64,000 nt of DNA, from contig NZ_BTPM01000002.1 in assembly GCF_036245475.1 (NCBI RefSeq), positions 62,001 through 126,000 on the forward strand. The letters are read 5' to 3'. A model generated the notes under the pieces. That model was not told the origin of the DNA and did no database searches. It saw only the letters and a list, made by a program, of their open reading frames with translations. Made by a program: the position numbers and the translations under genes. This DNA is from Vibrio sp. 10N (GTDB taxonomy: Bacteria > Pseudomonadota > Gammaproteobacteria > Enterobacterales > Vibrionaceae). Each line of letters begins with the position of its first letter. Positions within the stretch are counted from its first letter, which is position 1. Shown piece by piece: positions 38,511 to 47,650 of this stretch.

Positions 38511-39521
38511 TTATTCTTTATGGTGTTTGTGTTGCTGTTTGGACATGGCAACCAATATCTGCCAACACACTCTTGCTGCGAGCTTGGCGGTTCGGTTATC
38601 AATGTCGTAATTCGGGTTGTACTCAGCGATGTCGGCAAGCCTTAGCTTGTGACTCGAAATAATGGTATTGAGCAGTGGGATAAACTGCTCTAACGTCATG
38701 CCAAATGCGGCAGGCGCACTGACGCCGGGCGCCAAACTTGCGTTAAAAACATCGAGGTCAATGGTCAGATAGACGGTATCGACCTTGGCAATAAAGCGTT
38801 GTAGTCTGGCAATGGTGTCGTGGAGTGGTGTATCGAAAAGCTCTGTATCTGTAATGTATTGCACGCGTAGTGCGTCAGCTTTGTCGAACAAGGCTTGGGT
38901 ATTACCTGTCTCGCTGACGCCTAAGCAAAAGTAGTGGAAGTCTTGCCCTTGAGTTTGGCAGTAATCTGCAATTTGAGAAAAGGGTGTCCCAGAGCTTGGC
39001 TTGAGTTCGATGTCTGCTGACGTCTTGGCTGCTTGAGAGCAATATTCTCTGAGATCGAAATGAGCATCGAAGTTTATAATGCCGATATTTGGTGTATCAC
39101 CACAAGCTGATAAGTAGTCGGACAATCCTTTGAAAGACGACCATGCAATCTCATGACCACCCCCTAAAACCACGACAGTTCCATTACCAAGATGGCGCGC
39201 GATCTTGTCAGAGGCCTCTTTTTGATAGTACTCCAATGGTTCGCAGTCACCGGCTACATTACCAATATCCACGAGAGGGCTACCTTGGTGCCAGGCTAAA
39301 TTCGCCAAGGCTGTACGAATGGCGTCTGGACCTTGCTTCGCGCCGATACGTCCCTTATTTTGCTTCACCCCTTGGTCAGTACAAAACCCCATCAGTTGGA
39401 CGCAGGGACTTTGGCTGTCTGAGGTATGCTGCATCACATGGTGAACTCGATTACGCTTATCGCCGTCTTCGAGATCGTCACGTCCTGTCCAGTTAAAGAG
39501 GTTCTGATGGTTAGACGACAT
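38511..39521 (-). CDS. hutG: formimidoylglutamase
   Basis: A 336-residue ureohydrolase-family enzyme that splits formimidoylglutamate to glutamate and formamide. Manganese ligands in GGGHEIAWS, INFDAHFDLR and LTIDLDVFNASLAPGVSAP are intact. A homologue of the agmatinase encoded at 18036 but with the hutG-specific GVSAPAAFG context. Start overlaps the hutI end by 11 bases, so the genes are coupled. Confidence 0.93.
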   Translation of the reverse strand: MSSNHQNLFNWTGRDDLEDGDKRNRVHHVMQHTSDSQSPCVQLMGFCTDQGVKQNKGRIGAKQGPDAIRTALANLAWHQGSPLVDIGNVAGDCEPLEYYQKEASDKIARHLGNGTVVVLGGGHEIAWSSFKGLSDYLSACGDTPNIGIINFDAHFDLREYCSQAAKTSADIELKPSSGTPFSQIADYCQTQGQDFHYFCLGVSETGNTQALFDKADALRVQYITDTELFDTPLHDTIARLQRFIAKVDTVYLTIDLDVFNASLAPGVSAPAAFGMTLEQFIPLLNTIISSHKLRLADIAEYNPNYDIDNRTAKLAARVCWQILVAMSKQQHKHHKE

Positions 39522-40743
39522 CTTCTACACTCCCAGCGACGATACGCTTACTAAGTCCTGCCATGCCAAATTGATAACTGAGCTCACTCGGATGAGCAAT
39601 GTTCCAAATCGCGAGGTCGGCTCGATAACCTAGTTTGATTTGACCAAGTTGTTGGGCTTGTCCGATGGCTTGTGCCGCATGACAGGTCACACCGCGCAGG
39701 CTCTCTTCTGGTGTTAGACGGAATAGGGTACAAGCCATATTCATCATTAACTGAAGATTGGCAAATGGGGAGGTTCCGGGGTTTAAATCACTACCTATAG
39801 CCATTGGTACTTGAGCCGCTCTGAGGTTTTGTATTGGTGGCTGCTGTGTTTCTCTCAGAAAATAAAACGCACCAGGTAACAAGGTTGCCACCGTACCACT
39901 GCTGGCCAAGGCTTCCACGCCAGCGTCATCCAAATATTCAATATGATCCACAGAAAGCGCATTGAACTTGGCGGCGAGTGCACTGCCGCCTAGGTTGCTC
40001 AGCTGCTCGGTGTGTCCTTTAATGGCGAGACCGTATTGCTGTGCCGCCTCGAAAACACGCTCAGTTTGCTCGAGCGTAAAGCCGACGGATTCACAAAAAA
40101 CATCAACTGCGTCCGCGAGCTGGTGCTTCGCCACGTGGGGGATAATGGTGTCGGTGACATAATCAATGAAGTCATCGGCGCGGCCGTGATATTCGAGTGG
40201 AACGGTGTGAGCGGCGAGCAGGGTAGTCGTAATATTTACTCGGCGATGGTTCTCAAGCGCTTTTGCCGCTAACAGCATCTTCACTTCGTCATCGAGTGTT
40301 AGTCCGTATCCTGATTTCACTTCTATTGTGGTGCAGCCGCTTCGCAGCAAGCTATCTAGTCTCGGTAAGGCAAGCTCGACCAATTGTTCTACTGATGCAT
40401 CGCGAGTTGCTTTGACGGTACTGTTAATGCCACCGCCGCTTTGGGCAATTGCTTCATAAGACACACCGTTTAAACGATGTTCAAATTCTTGAGAGCGGCT
40501 ACCTGCGAAGATCAAATGGGTGTGTGGATCAATCAGTCCCGGAGTGACGATTTTACCTTTGCAGTCCAACACCGGAACGTCTTCGGTGATATCGCGGTGC
40601 AGGGCCTCAAGGGCATCGCGGTCTTTGAGGATCGCTTTAATGTAACCGCCCCGGATGACCAGTGTACAAGGCTCAGAGGGCAGATAACCAGTTGGGCCCG
40701 GCTCCATAGTTACCAGGCGTGCATTGCAGAGGATCAGGTTCAT
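39511..40743 (-). CDS. hutI: imidazolonepropionase
   Basis: A 410-residue amidohydrolase opening the imidazolone ring to formimidoylglutamate. Metal-binding DPHTHLIFAGSR (about 69-80), the conserved histidines in LAAHTVPLEYHG and IKGHTEQLSN, and the Asp in AIGSDLNPGTSP are present. First gene of hutI-G-U-H. No strong ribosome site precedes the ATG at 40743. A TTGTATATACAA operator lies 19 bases upstream. Confidence 0.93.
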   Translation of the reverse strand: MNLILCNARLVTMEPGPTGYLPSEPCTLVIRGGYIKAILKDRDALEALHRDITEDVPVLDCKGKIVTPGLIDPHTHLIFAGSRSQEFEHRLNGVSYEAIAQSGGGINSTVKATRDASVEQLVELALPRLDSLLRSGCTTIEVKSGYGLTLDDEVKMLLAAKALENHRRVNITTTLLAAHTVPLEYHGRADDFIDYVTDTIIPHVAKHQLADAVDVFCESVGFTLEQTERVFEAAQQYGLAIKGHTEQLSNLGGSALAAKFNALSVDHIEYLDDAGVEALASSGTVATLLPGAFYFLRETQQPPIQNLRAAQVPMAIGSDLNPGTSPFANLQLMMNMACTLFRLTPEESLRGVTCHAAQAIGQAQQLGQIKLGYRADLAIWNIAHPSELSYQFGMAGLSKRIVAGSVEDVV

Positions 40744-40761
40744 AGCATCGGTCTGTTATTA

Positions 40762-40795
40762 TTGTATATACAAATAAATAGTTGAATATATACAA
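40762..40795 (-). promoter_or_regulatory. HutC operator pair upstream of hutI
   Basis: Perfect palindrome TTGTATATACAA at 40762-40773, and a related TTGAATATATACAA at 40782-40795, about 20 bases on. A third copy precedes hutC. HutC-type repressors are known to bind TGTA/TACA palindromes released by urocanate. Confidence 0.75.
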
Positions 40796-40910
40796 TTGAT
40801 CAAGTCAGAGTGGTTGAAATGTGATCAAAGTAGACCAGAGAGGGGGTAACAACTAGGCCTAGATGAGTGGTACGTTTGTGAAAGACGAATTGGTTTGAGA
40901 CCGGTCAATG

Positions 40911-40973
40911 GGTTGGTGACTAAATGCGCAATCACCAACCTAAAGTTAGGAAAGGTAGAGTTGCTAACTTTAG
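40911..40973. repeat. two tandem inverted repeats between hutI and hutC
   Basis: GGTTGGTGA (40911-40919) pairs with TCACCAACC (40932-40940). Overlapping at the edge, CTAAAGTTAG (40940-40949) pairs with CTAACTTTAG (40964-40973), ending a few bases from the hutC stop. Neither has a T-run, but the pair may slow transcription leaving hutC. Confidence 0.55.
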
Positions 40974-40977
40974 CGGA

Positions 40978-41688
40978 CTAGAGTTCAACTTTTGAACTGA
41001 GTTGATATCGGCTTCCAGGGTGATAAAGAAGCGCGGAACTGATGAGTTTATCCTCACTCCAAGTTCGACGATGCAGCAGTAGGCATGGTTCGTTGGGATT
41101 CATGTCCAATAAGCGGCCGGTTTGTTCATTGCAGGTAATGGCTTCTACGGTATGTTCAACCGCCGTCATCGGGCAGTTAGCCGTTAAATATTCGTTGGGC
41201 GTGATTTGAGTAAAATCTTGCTGATGATAATTGGGGGCATATTTGGCATTGACCCAGCGACATTCTAATTGGATTGGGACGTCGTTTTCCTTATGCAGAA
41301 TTTCACTGTAGTAAACAGCGCTTCCTAACATTACGCCGAGCTTAGTAGCAATGTGTTGATCTGCTTTGATCGCTTCGTGGCGAACGACCTCACTAGAGTA
41401 ATGTTTACCGCGAGAAGCCACTTCTTGAGCGATATTCCGAGTATCAAGCAGTGGCGACTGAGCCTTTTCGACCGGGCGGGTCACAAAGGTGCCAAGTCGC
41501 GGGCGGCGTTCCAGTTTGCCTTCGCCAACAAGATCGCGAATGGCTTTATTGACCGTCATTCGGCTCACGGCAAACTGCGCAGTAAGCTCCATTTCTGTAG
41601 AAATTCGTTCACCTACCGCCCAAACACCTTGGTCTATTCGGTCTTCGATATACTGTTTGATTTGAATGTAGAGCGGCTCTTGGGACAT
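40978..41688 (-). CDS. hutC: GntR/HutC family histidine utilisation repressor
   Basis: A 236-residue regulator. The N-terminal winged helix-turn-helix (about 1-70) has YIEDRIDQGVW and FAVSRMTVNKAIRDL; the C-terminal UTRA domain (about 95-230) binds the inducer, by analogy urocanate. Same strand and upstream of the hut operon, with a 234-base gap that holds operators. An operator at 41709-41720 lies 21 bases before its ATG, so it likely represses itself. Confidence 0.88.
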   Translation of the reverse strand: MSQEPLYIQIKQYIEDRIDQGVWAVGERISTEMELTAQFAVSRMTVNKAIRDLVGEGKLERRPRLGTFVTRPVEKAQSPLLDTRNIAQEVASRGKHYSSEVVRHEAIKADQHIATKLGVMLGSAVYYSEILHKENDVPIQLECRWVNAKYAPNYHQQDFTQITPNEYLTANCPMTAVEHTVEAITCNEQTGRLLDMNPNEPCLLLHRRTWSEDKLISSALLYHPGSRYQLSSKVEL

Positions 41689-41708
41689 TAATCGCTAAAT
41701 CCATTTAT

Positions 41709-41720
41709 TTGAATATACAA
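41709..41720 (-). promoter_or_regulatory. HutC operator upstream of hutC
   Basis: TTGAATATACAA, one base from the perfect palindrome in front of hutI, in the hutC promoter region. Confidence 0.65.
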
Positions 41721-41923
41721 ATGGTCATTGAATTTGCATGAAAATGCAAGGTATCACGTCGATTATGATTAAATTTGCGGGTTGGCTCGTCTTGAGCTTG
41801 CCTCTAAGTAAAAGCAGATCTTGACCTCAAGTTTGATATTTTGTCAGCTAAATCATCAGTCTGTCACTTAAGTTGGGGTAAAATGACCCGTTCGTTTACA
41901 AAGGAATTGAGCAAGGAAGAATA

Positions 41924-42538
41924 ATGAAATCGGTTGTAGTTGGTGATGAAACGTTTTATCCATCGAAAATTCTATGCGTTGGCCGAAACTATGTTGAGCA
42001 CATTCATGAGCTAGGAAATGAAGTCCCTGAGAACATGGTGGTGTTCAACAAACCGAACTCGAGCATTGCGACCGAACTGTATTCCTTTCTTGATGAGCCG
42101 TTGCACTATGAAGCGGAGATTTGCTTCGTTGTGCGTGACAAGCAATTGTATGCAGTAGGCTTTGGACTCGATCTGACCAAACGCGGCTTGCAATCGGTGC
42201 TTAAAGGAAAAGGGCTACCATGGGAGCGTGCGAAAGCCTTTGATCATTCGGCTAAGTTCAGTCGTTTTGTTCCTCTTGCAGGAATGAATATTGATGATTT
42301 GGAAGTGGAGCTCTTTATTAACAGCATGCGAATGCAGCTAGGCTCACCCAAACAGATGCTCTATAAGCCAGATGTGATCTTATCAGAGCTGAACTCCTAT
42401 ACTCACCTTGAAGATGGCGATATTGTCATGACGGGTACACCACAAGGTGTGGGTGAAATCGTTGCTGGCGACCGATTCCTCGGCCGTATTAAACACCAAG
42501 ATAAGGCAATCATCGAAGTAGAGTGGGTCGCTATCTAG
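41924..42538 (+). CDS. fumarylacetoacetate hydrolase-family protein
   Basis: A 204-residue FAH-fold protein of the short YcgM/FAHD1 type. Seen: LCVGRNYVEHIHELG, the metal-binding EAEICFV and GDIVMTGTPQGVG. Family members hydrolyse acylpyruvates or decarboxylate oxaloacetate; the substrate here is not defined. Slightly shorter than usual (about 218 aa). It stands between hutC and the oxidase genes and has no obvious operon partner. Confidence 0.85.
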   Translation: MKSVVVGDETFYPSKILCVGRNYVEHIHELGNEVPENMVVFNKPNSSIATELYSFLDEPLHYEAEICFVVRDKQLYAVGFGLDLTKRGLQSVLKGKGLPWERAKAFDHSAKFSRFVPLAGMNIDDLEVELFINSMRMQLGSPKQMLYKPDVILSELNSYTHLEDGDIVMTGTPQGVGEIVAGDRFLGRIKHQDKAIIEVEWVAI

Positions 42539-43031
42539 GAGTCTCGCCAGTATTCAACATTGTATTGAGTGGGGATAGTGTATGGTTACTATCTCCCCTG
42601 TATAAAGGCGGTTTTATAGAATCCAAAATCGCAATTTGTCAAAAAATTCATCCTCGGCATCTCAGCTTTCCTCACAAAATTTTACTGATTATTTTTCTTC
42701 TTGCAGATCTGGAAATCAGTAACTAGCCTTTAGTTAACAAAAATATAACAATTTGTTTCCAGTTGTATTTTATTGATACCGGACTCAATAAGTAAGTGGT
42801 TAGTGTGCAGTTGTGACCGTTTACTTGTGGTGTTTGGCATTACTTTTTGGACTCAGTTAAGAGTCGAAAAACCTAGTTGGTCTTCGTTTACCGTCGTCGA
42901 ATCACAGCTTGTTGGGTTTTGATTACGGACTTGTCCCATCCTGAAGAGTTTGATCACTTTTCGGACGTGCTTGGCACAAGTCATAGGGGAACCACGTCAG
43001 GATAGACGTGGCTAGGCAAAGGAGAAATCTT
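42539..43031. other. upstream region of the cytochrome oxidase operon
   Basis: A 493-base non-coding stretch with the operon promoter. GGGGATAGT / ACTATCTCCCC at about 42572-42600 may end the hydrolase gene. CCACGTC-AGGATA-GACGTGG at 42992-43011 is a hairpin just before ctaC. No CRP or FNR site is convincing. Confidence 0.5.
42992..43011 (+). promoter_or_regulatory. hairpin in the ctaC leader
   Basis: Seven-base stem CCACGTC / GACGTGG with a six-base loop AGGATA. It contains a possible AGGA ribosome site and a GTG, and lies 7 bases before the AAAGGAG that serves the TTG start at 43032. Confidence 0.5.
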
Positions 43032-44201
43032 TTGAAGAGATTGCTGACCGTTCATATAGGAACTGGTTTGGCGACTGCGCTCGTCAGCCAACCTCTCTTC
43101 GCTGAGTCGAGTAACTACAACTTGACTCGCGGCGTTACTGATATCAGTAACCAAGTGTATGACCTTCATATGCTCATTTTCTACATCTGCTGTGCAATCG
43201 CAGCTGCGGTGTTTGGTGTGATGTTTTATTCGATATTTAAGCATCGTAAGTCCAAAGGCGCGGTCGCGGCTAATTTTCATGAGAGTACTAAGGTCGAGGT
43301 CATTTGGACCGTCATACCCGTGATCATTTTGGTGTTGATGGCGATCCCAGCGACCAAGACGCTAGTGGCGATGGAAGACACTTCGCAATCGGAAATCACC
43401 ATCAAAATCACAGGGTCGCAATGGAAGTGGCACTATGCCTACTTTGGCGAGGATGTTGAGTTCTTCTCACTCATGTCAACTTCGCAGCAACAAATTGACG
43501 GCGTCGAAGAGAAAGGTGCTCATTACTTGTTGGAAGTCGATAACCCACTTGTGGTGCCCGTCGACAAGAAGATCCGCTTTCTCATGACTTCTGATGACGT
43601 TATCCACTCATGGTGGGTGCCTGCTTTTGCCGTCAAGAAAGACACCATTCCCGGCTTTATTAATGAAGCGTGGACCAAAATTGACGAGCCCGGTGTATAC
43701 CGCGGTCAGTGTGCAGAGTTGTGTGGTAAAGCACACGGATTCATGCCGATTGTGGTGCAAGCTATGGCGCAAGACGACTATGACGCTTGGTTAGCCGGGA
43801 AGAAACAAGAAATGGCGCTCGCTAAAGCTGAAGCGGCAAAAGCGCTTGATGCCACCCTATCGATAGAAGAATTATTGACCACAGGAGAGGACATTTATGC
43901 GTCACGATGCGCAGTGTGTCACCAGGCTAACGGTCAAGGCTTACCCGGTGCGTTTCCTGCGATTGCGGGAGCTGAAGTTGCCACTTCGGGACCTATCAAT
44001 ACTCACATTAGTAAGATCGTTGATGGTGTGGCAGGGACAGCCATGCAATCGTTCGCCAATCAGTTAACCGATAAAGAAATTGCTGCGGTGGTGACCTACC
44101 AGCGTAATGCGTGGGGGAACAACACCGGTGATGTAGTACAGGCATCGGACATCAACAGTTATAAAACTCAGGAATCGGAGCCAAGCTCCAAGGAGTTATG
44201 A
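43032..44201 (+). CDS. ctaC: cytochrome c oxidase subunit II with fused cytochrome c (caa3 type)
   Basis: A 389-residue subunit II. Signal peptide about 1-24, two membrane spans (about 45-70 and 90-112), the CuA domain with H192, C227, C231, H235 and M238 ([13 protein letters not shown]), and a C-terminal cytochrome c domain with CAVCH (293-297) and axial Met338 in GTAMQSF. The fused heme c makes this a caa3 oxidase. Start: a TTG at 43032 with AAAGGAG at 43018-43024; the alternative GTG 43008 lies in a hairpin and gives an odd basic N terminus. The stop overlaps the ctaD ATG. Confidence 0.9.
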   Translation: MKRLLTVHIGTGLATALVSQPLFAESSNYNLTRGVTDISNQVYDLHMLIFYICCAIAAAVFGVMFYSIFKHRKSKGAVAANFHESTKVEVIWTVIPVIILVLMAIPATKTLVAMEDTSQSEITIKITGSQWKWHYAYFGEDVEFFSLMSTSQQQIDGVEEKGAHYLLEVDNPLVVPVDKKIRFLMTSDDVIHSWWVPAFAVKKDTIPGFINEAWTKIDEPGVYRGQCAELCGKAHGFMPIVVQAMAQDDYDAWLAGKKQEMALAKAEAAKALDATLSIEELLTTGEDIYASRCAVCHQANGQGLPGAFPAIAGAEVATSGPINTHISKIVDGVAGTAMQSFANQLTDKEIAAVVTYQRNAWGNNTGDVVQASDINSYKTQESEPSSKEL

Positions 44202-45844
44202 TGAAAACGGATCCAATGGAAAAAGTGAAAGCGTCGGCGGTGACCGATGCGGACATGAGCCGAGCGAATAGCACGGCAGTCATCGAAGACGATCATCATG
44301 ATCACGCGCCCTCAGGATGGCAGCGCTGGGTATACTCCACAAGCCATAAAGACATTGGCACGCTCTATCTTTGGTTTAGCTTTATTATGTTCCTCACGGG
44401 CGGGGCGATGGCGATGGTGATCCGCGCCGAGTTGTTCCAGCCGGGTTTGCAATTAGTCGAGCCGAATTTCTTCAACCAAATGACCACAGTGCATGGTTTG
44501 ATCATGGTATTCGGTGCTGTTATGCCAGCGTTTACCGGACTGGCAAACTGGATGGTGCCCTTAATGATTGGGGCGCCGGATATGGCTTTACCGCGCATGA
44601 ACAACCTAAGCTTTTGGATCTTACCGTTCGCATTTTTGATCTTGATTGCGTCACTGTTTATGCCGGGAGGCGGTCCTAACTTTGGATGGACATTCTATGC
44701 ACCACTTTCTACGACGTATGCCCCGGACAGTACTGCGTTGTTTGTGTTCTCGGTGCATATTATGGGGATCAGTTCGATCATGGGGGCGATCAATGTCATC
44801 GTTACCATTTTCAATATGCGTGCGCCGGGCATGACGCTAATGAAAATGCCACTGTTTGTTTGGACTTGGCTGATTACGGCGTTCTTGTTGATCGCAGTTA
44901 TGCCGGTTCTGGCTGGCGCGGTCACCATGGTGTTGACCGATAAGTACTTTGGCACCAGTTTCTTTGATGCTGCAGGGGGTGGCGATCCGGTGATGTTCCA
45001 GCATATCTTCTGGTTCTTTGGACACCCTGAAGTGTACATTATGATCCTACCGTCCTTCGGGATCATTTCTGCCATTGTGCCTGCCTTTAGTGGTAAAAGA
45101 TTGTTTGGCTATCACTCCATGGTTTACGCCACTTGCAGTATCGCACTGCTGTCATTCCTTGTATGGGCACACCATATGTTTACGACAGGTATGCCGGTAT
45201 TTGCGGAACTGTTTTTCATGTATTGCACCATGTTGATTGCGGTACCGACGGGAGTGAAGGTCTTTAACTGGGTCGCTACCATGTGGCGAGGGGCGTTAAC
45301 GTTTGAAACGCCAATGCTGTTTGCGATTGCCTTTATTGTGCTGTTTACGATAGGTGGATTTTCAGGGCTAATGTTGGCCATTGTGCCAGCCGACTTCCAA
45401 TATCATGATACCTATTTTGTCGTCGCACACTTCCACTACGTACTGGTGTCGGGGGCGGTGTTCTCGATCATGGCGGCGGCTTACTATTGGTTGCCGAAGT
45501 GGACCGGTAATATGTATGACCATAGGTTGAGCTTGTGGCATTTCTGGTGTTCGGTTGTTTCGGTCAATGTTTTGTTCTTCCCTATGCATTTCTTAGGATT
45601 AGCAGGGATGCCACGCCGTATCCCTGACTATGCGATTCAATTTGCTGACGTGAACCAAATAGTTTCCATCGGCGGCTTCGCGTTCGGTTTGTCGCAGCTC
45701 ATCTTCCTTTGGTTGGTTATTAAGTGCATCAGAGGTGGCGACAAAGCAGAGGCGAAACCTTGGGAGCGTGCCGAAGGTTTAGAGTGGACGGTGCCAAGCC
45801 CTGCGCCACACCATACGTTTACCACACCGCCTAAAATCGATTAA
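44198..45844 (+). CDS. ctaD: cytochrome c oxidase subunit I
   Basis: A 548-residue, 12-span heme-copper oxidase catalytic subunit. Heme a and a3/CuB ligands are in [27 protein letters not shown] (crosslinked His-Tyr), [10 protein letters not shown] and [12 protein letters not shown]. The K-channel Tyr and the EVYI pattern mark it as an A-type oxidase. An N-terminal His/Asp-rich stretch (EDDHHDHAP, about 28-36) is a soluble addition. Overlaps ctaC by four bases (ATGA). Confidence 0.94.
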   Translation: MMKTDPMEKVKASAVTDADMSRANSTAVIEDDHHDHAPSGWQRWVYSTSHKDIGTLYLWFSFIMFLTGGAMAMVIRAELFQPGLQLVEPNFFNQMTTVHGLIMVFGAVMPAFTGLANWMVPLMIGAPDMALPRMNNLSFWILPFAFLILIASLFMPGGGPNFGWTFYAPLSTTYAPDSTALFVFSVHIMGISSIMGAINVIVTIFNMRAPGMTLMKMPLFVWTWLITAFLLIAVMPVLAGAVTMVLTDKYFGTSFFDAAGGGDPVMFQHIFWFFGHPEVYIMILPSFGIISAIVPAFSGKRLFGYHSMVYATCSIALLSFLVWAHHMFTTGMPVFAELFFMYCTMLIAVPTGVKVFNWVATMWRGALTFETPMLFAIAFIVLFTIGGFSGLMLAIVPADFQYHDTYFVVAHFHYVLVSGAVFSIMAAAYYWLPKWTGNMYDHRLSLWHFWCSVVSVNVLFFPMHFLGLAGMPRRIPDYAIQFADVNQIVSIGGFAFGLSQLIFLWLVIKCIRGGDKAEAKPWERAEGLEWTVPSPAPHHTFTTPPKID

Positions 45845-45858
45845 AGGGAGCGGTTGCC

Positions 45859-46494
45859 ATGGATAGCGAAACCAGAAAATCAAACCGAAAACTCGTGGGA
45901 TGGCTGGGTGTGGCCGTTGTCGCGATGTTTGGTTTCGGTTTCGCCTTGGTGCCTCTGTACGACATTATGTGTGAAGCGCTGGGGATCAATGGGAAAACCA
46001 ATACTGAGTCAGCGGTACAGCCAATAGGCATGAGAGCCGATATCTCTCGTACTATTCGTGTTGAATTCATGGCGCATGTAAATCCGGATATGCCATGGTC
46101 GTTTAAACCGGAAAAAATGGCATTGGAGGTCCACCCTGGCGAGGTGATTCAAACCGCTTATTTCGCTCACAATCAATCGAATCAATCCTTGATTGGCCAG
46201 GCGGTACCTTCCGTGTCGCCGGGTACAGGGGCAACCTATTTCAACAAAATCGAGTGCTTCTGTTTCAATCACCAGCCTTTAGAAGGTAAGGGCAAAGCTG
46301 AAATGCCGCTTATTTTCTATATTGAGCCGGATATTCCGGATTCGATCCACACTCTGACCCTCTCATATACCTTGTATAACATTACGAGCAGCGCCGCTAC
46401 CGACGGGAACGCTCTCGAGATCTCTCGTGCACAGGTCGGTAGTAGCAGTCGTCGCGCACTGGATTTTACAACTTCGGAGATAAGCTATGAGTAA
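45859..46494 (+). CDS. ctaG: cytochrome oxidase CuB-assembly protein, Cox11/CtaG
   Basis: A 211-residue single-span protein; TM near residues 14-36, then a periplasmic beta domain with the copper-binding CFCFNHQPL motif. It delivers copper to CuB of subunit I. GGAG precedes the ATG; it overlaps ctaE by eight bases. Part of the ctaCDGE operon. Confidence 0.92.
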   Translation: MDSETRKSNRKLVGWLGVAVVAMFGFGFALVPLYDIMCEALGINGKTNTESAVQPIGMRADISRTIRVEFMAHVNPDMPWSFKPEKMALEVHPGEVIQTAYFAHNQSNQSLIGQAVPSVSPGTGATYFNKIECFCFNHQPLEGKGKAEMPLIFYIEPDIPDSIHTLTLSYTLYNITSSAATDGNALEISRAQVGSSSRRALDFTTSEISYE

Positions 46495-47368
46495 AGCTCA
46501 AACTTATTATGTTCCGGCGCAAAGTAGTTGGCCCATTGTTGGGGCTGTGGCGCTGTTTCTTGTCGCGGTTGGAGCGGGCCTGACCGTTCAAAACCTTGAT
46601 ACTGGCGGTGCTGGCAGTGTGATCGGCGGCATCGTATTGGCGCTGGGTGTCGCGGTACTGATTTATATGTTTTCTGGCTGGATGAGCAATGTGATCTCTG
46701 AGTCTATGTCTGGGCTATATTCAGATCAGCTATCTCGGTCATTCAAACAGGGGATGAGCTGGTTTATTTTCTCTGAGGTGATGTTCTTTGGAGCCTTTTT
46801 CGGGGCGCTGTTTTATGCGCGGATGATTTCCGTGCCTTGGCTGGCTGGCGCCGACAATAACCTGATGACTCATGAAGTGTTGTGGCCCGCTTTTGAAGCA
46901 ATTTGGCCACTGACGTTAACGCCAGGTGGCACCACCACTCAAGCTATGCCTTGGCAGGGCTTACCGCTGCAAAATACGGTCATTTTGTTGTTGTCCTCTA
47001 TCACACTGCACATGGCCCACGTGAGTTTGGAGAAGAATCGCCGTACAGCGCTCATTGTATGGCTTGAGCTTACTATCGTACTGGCGGTATTTTTCTTGTA
47101 CTTCCAAGCAGTCGAGTATGCTCACGCTTATCAAGATATGGGGCTAACACTTCAGTCGGGTATTTATGGCAACACCTTCTTTATGCTGACAGGTTTCCAC
47201 GGCTTACACGTCTTTATAGGCACGGTCTTTTTAATCGTGTTGCTGTTTCGAATCGCTAAAGATCACTTCACACCCAAAGACCACTTTGGTTTCCAAGCGG
47301 GCAGCTGGTATTGGCACTTTGTTGATGTGGTTTGGTTGTGCTTGTTTGTCTTTGTTTATGTGCTTTAA
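46487..47368 (+). CDS. ctaE: cytochrome c oxidase subunit III
   Basis: A 293-residue membrane protein with about seven spans. Characteristic FTGFHGLHV-type text (MLTGFHGLHVFIGT), FSEVMFFGAFF and the C-terminal WYWHFVDVVWLCLFVFVYVL are seen. Overlaps ctaG. The coordinates include the last gene before a strong hairpin. Confidence 0.93.
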   Translation: MSKAQTYYVPAQSSWPIVGAVALFLVAVGAGLTVQNLDTGGAGSVIGGIVLALGVAVLIYMFSGWMSNVISESMSGLYSDQLSRSFKQGMSWFIFSEVMFFGAFFGALFYARMISVPWLAGADNNLMTHEVLWPAFEAIWPLTLTPGGTTTQAMPWQGLPLQNTVILLLSSITLHMAHVSLEKNRRTALIVWLELTIVLAVFFLYFQAVEYAHAYQDMGLTLQSGIYGNTFFMLTGFHGLHVFIGTVFLIVLLFRIAKDHFTPKDHFGFQAGSWYWHFVDVVWLCLFVFVYVL

Positions 47369-47378
47369 AGGCGCGAGG

Positions 47379-47415
47379 CAATGTCTTCCCTTTGCAATAG
47401 ATAGGGAAGACATTG
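47379..47415. terminator. long perfect hairpin at the ctaE / DUF2909 junction
   Basis: 13-bp perfect stem CAATGTCTTCCCT / AGGGAAGACATTG with an 11-base loop. No T-run in either direction, so it may act as a transcription-retarding or mRNA-stabilising stem between convergent genes. Confidence 0.6.
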
Positions 47416-47425
47416 GAAATTGGAA

Positions 47426-47650
47426 TTAGTAAGGGCGGGGATTGGGCGTTAAGAAACCACTTTGAAGCGCGATGATGAGAAGAATAATGACAATCGCGGA
47501 GAATAGAACACGGCGGCCAAGATAATAACTCATTGGTTTTTCAGAAGAAGGGTCGTCGCGCACCATACGTATTAGGGCAAGCGCTAAGTTAAAGATGATG
47601 AAGAGTAACAGCAGTACTAAAGCAATCTTAAACAACAGTGTGGATGACAT
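47426..47650 (-). CDS. DUF2909 twin-transmembrane protein
   Basis: A 74-residue protein with two membrane spans (about 5-28 and 47-68) joined by RMVRDDPSSEKP and a charged turn. DUF2909 genes are often found inside cytochrome oxidase clusters of gammaproteobacteria, as here, which suggests an assembly or stability role; function unknown. It is on the opposite strand, with AGGAG six bases before its ATG, and its start codon overlaps the SURF1 start codon by two bases. Confidence 0.85.
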   Translation of the reverse strand: MSSTLLFKIALVLLLLFIIFNLALALIRMVRDDPSSEKPMSYYLGRRVLFSAIVIILLIIALQSGFLTPNPRPY

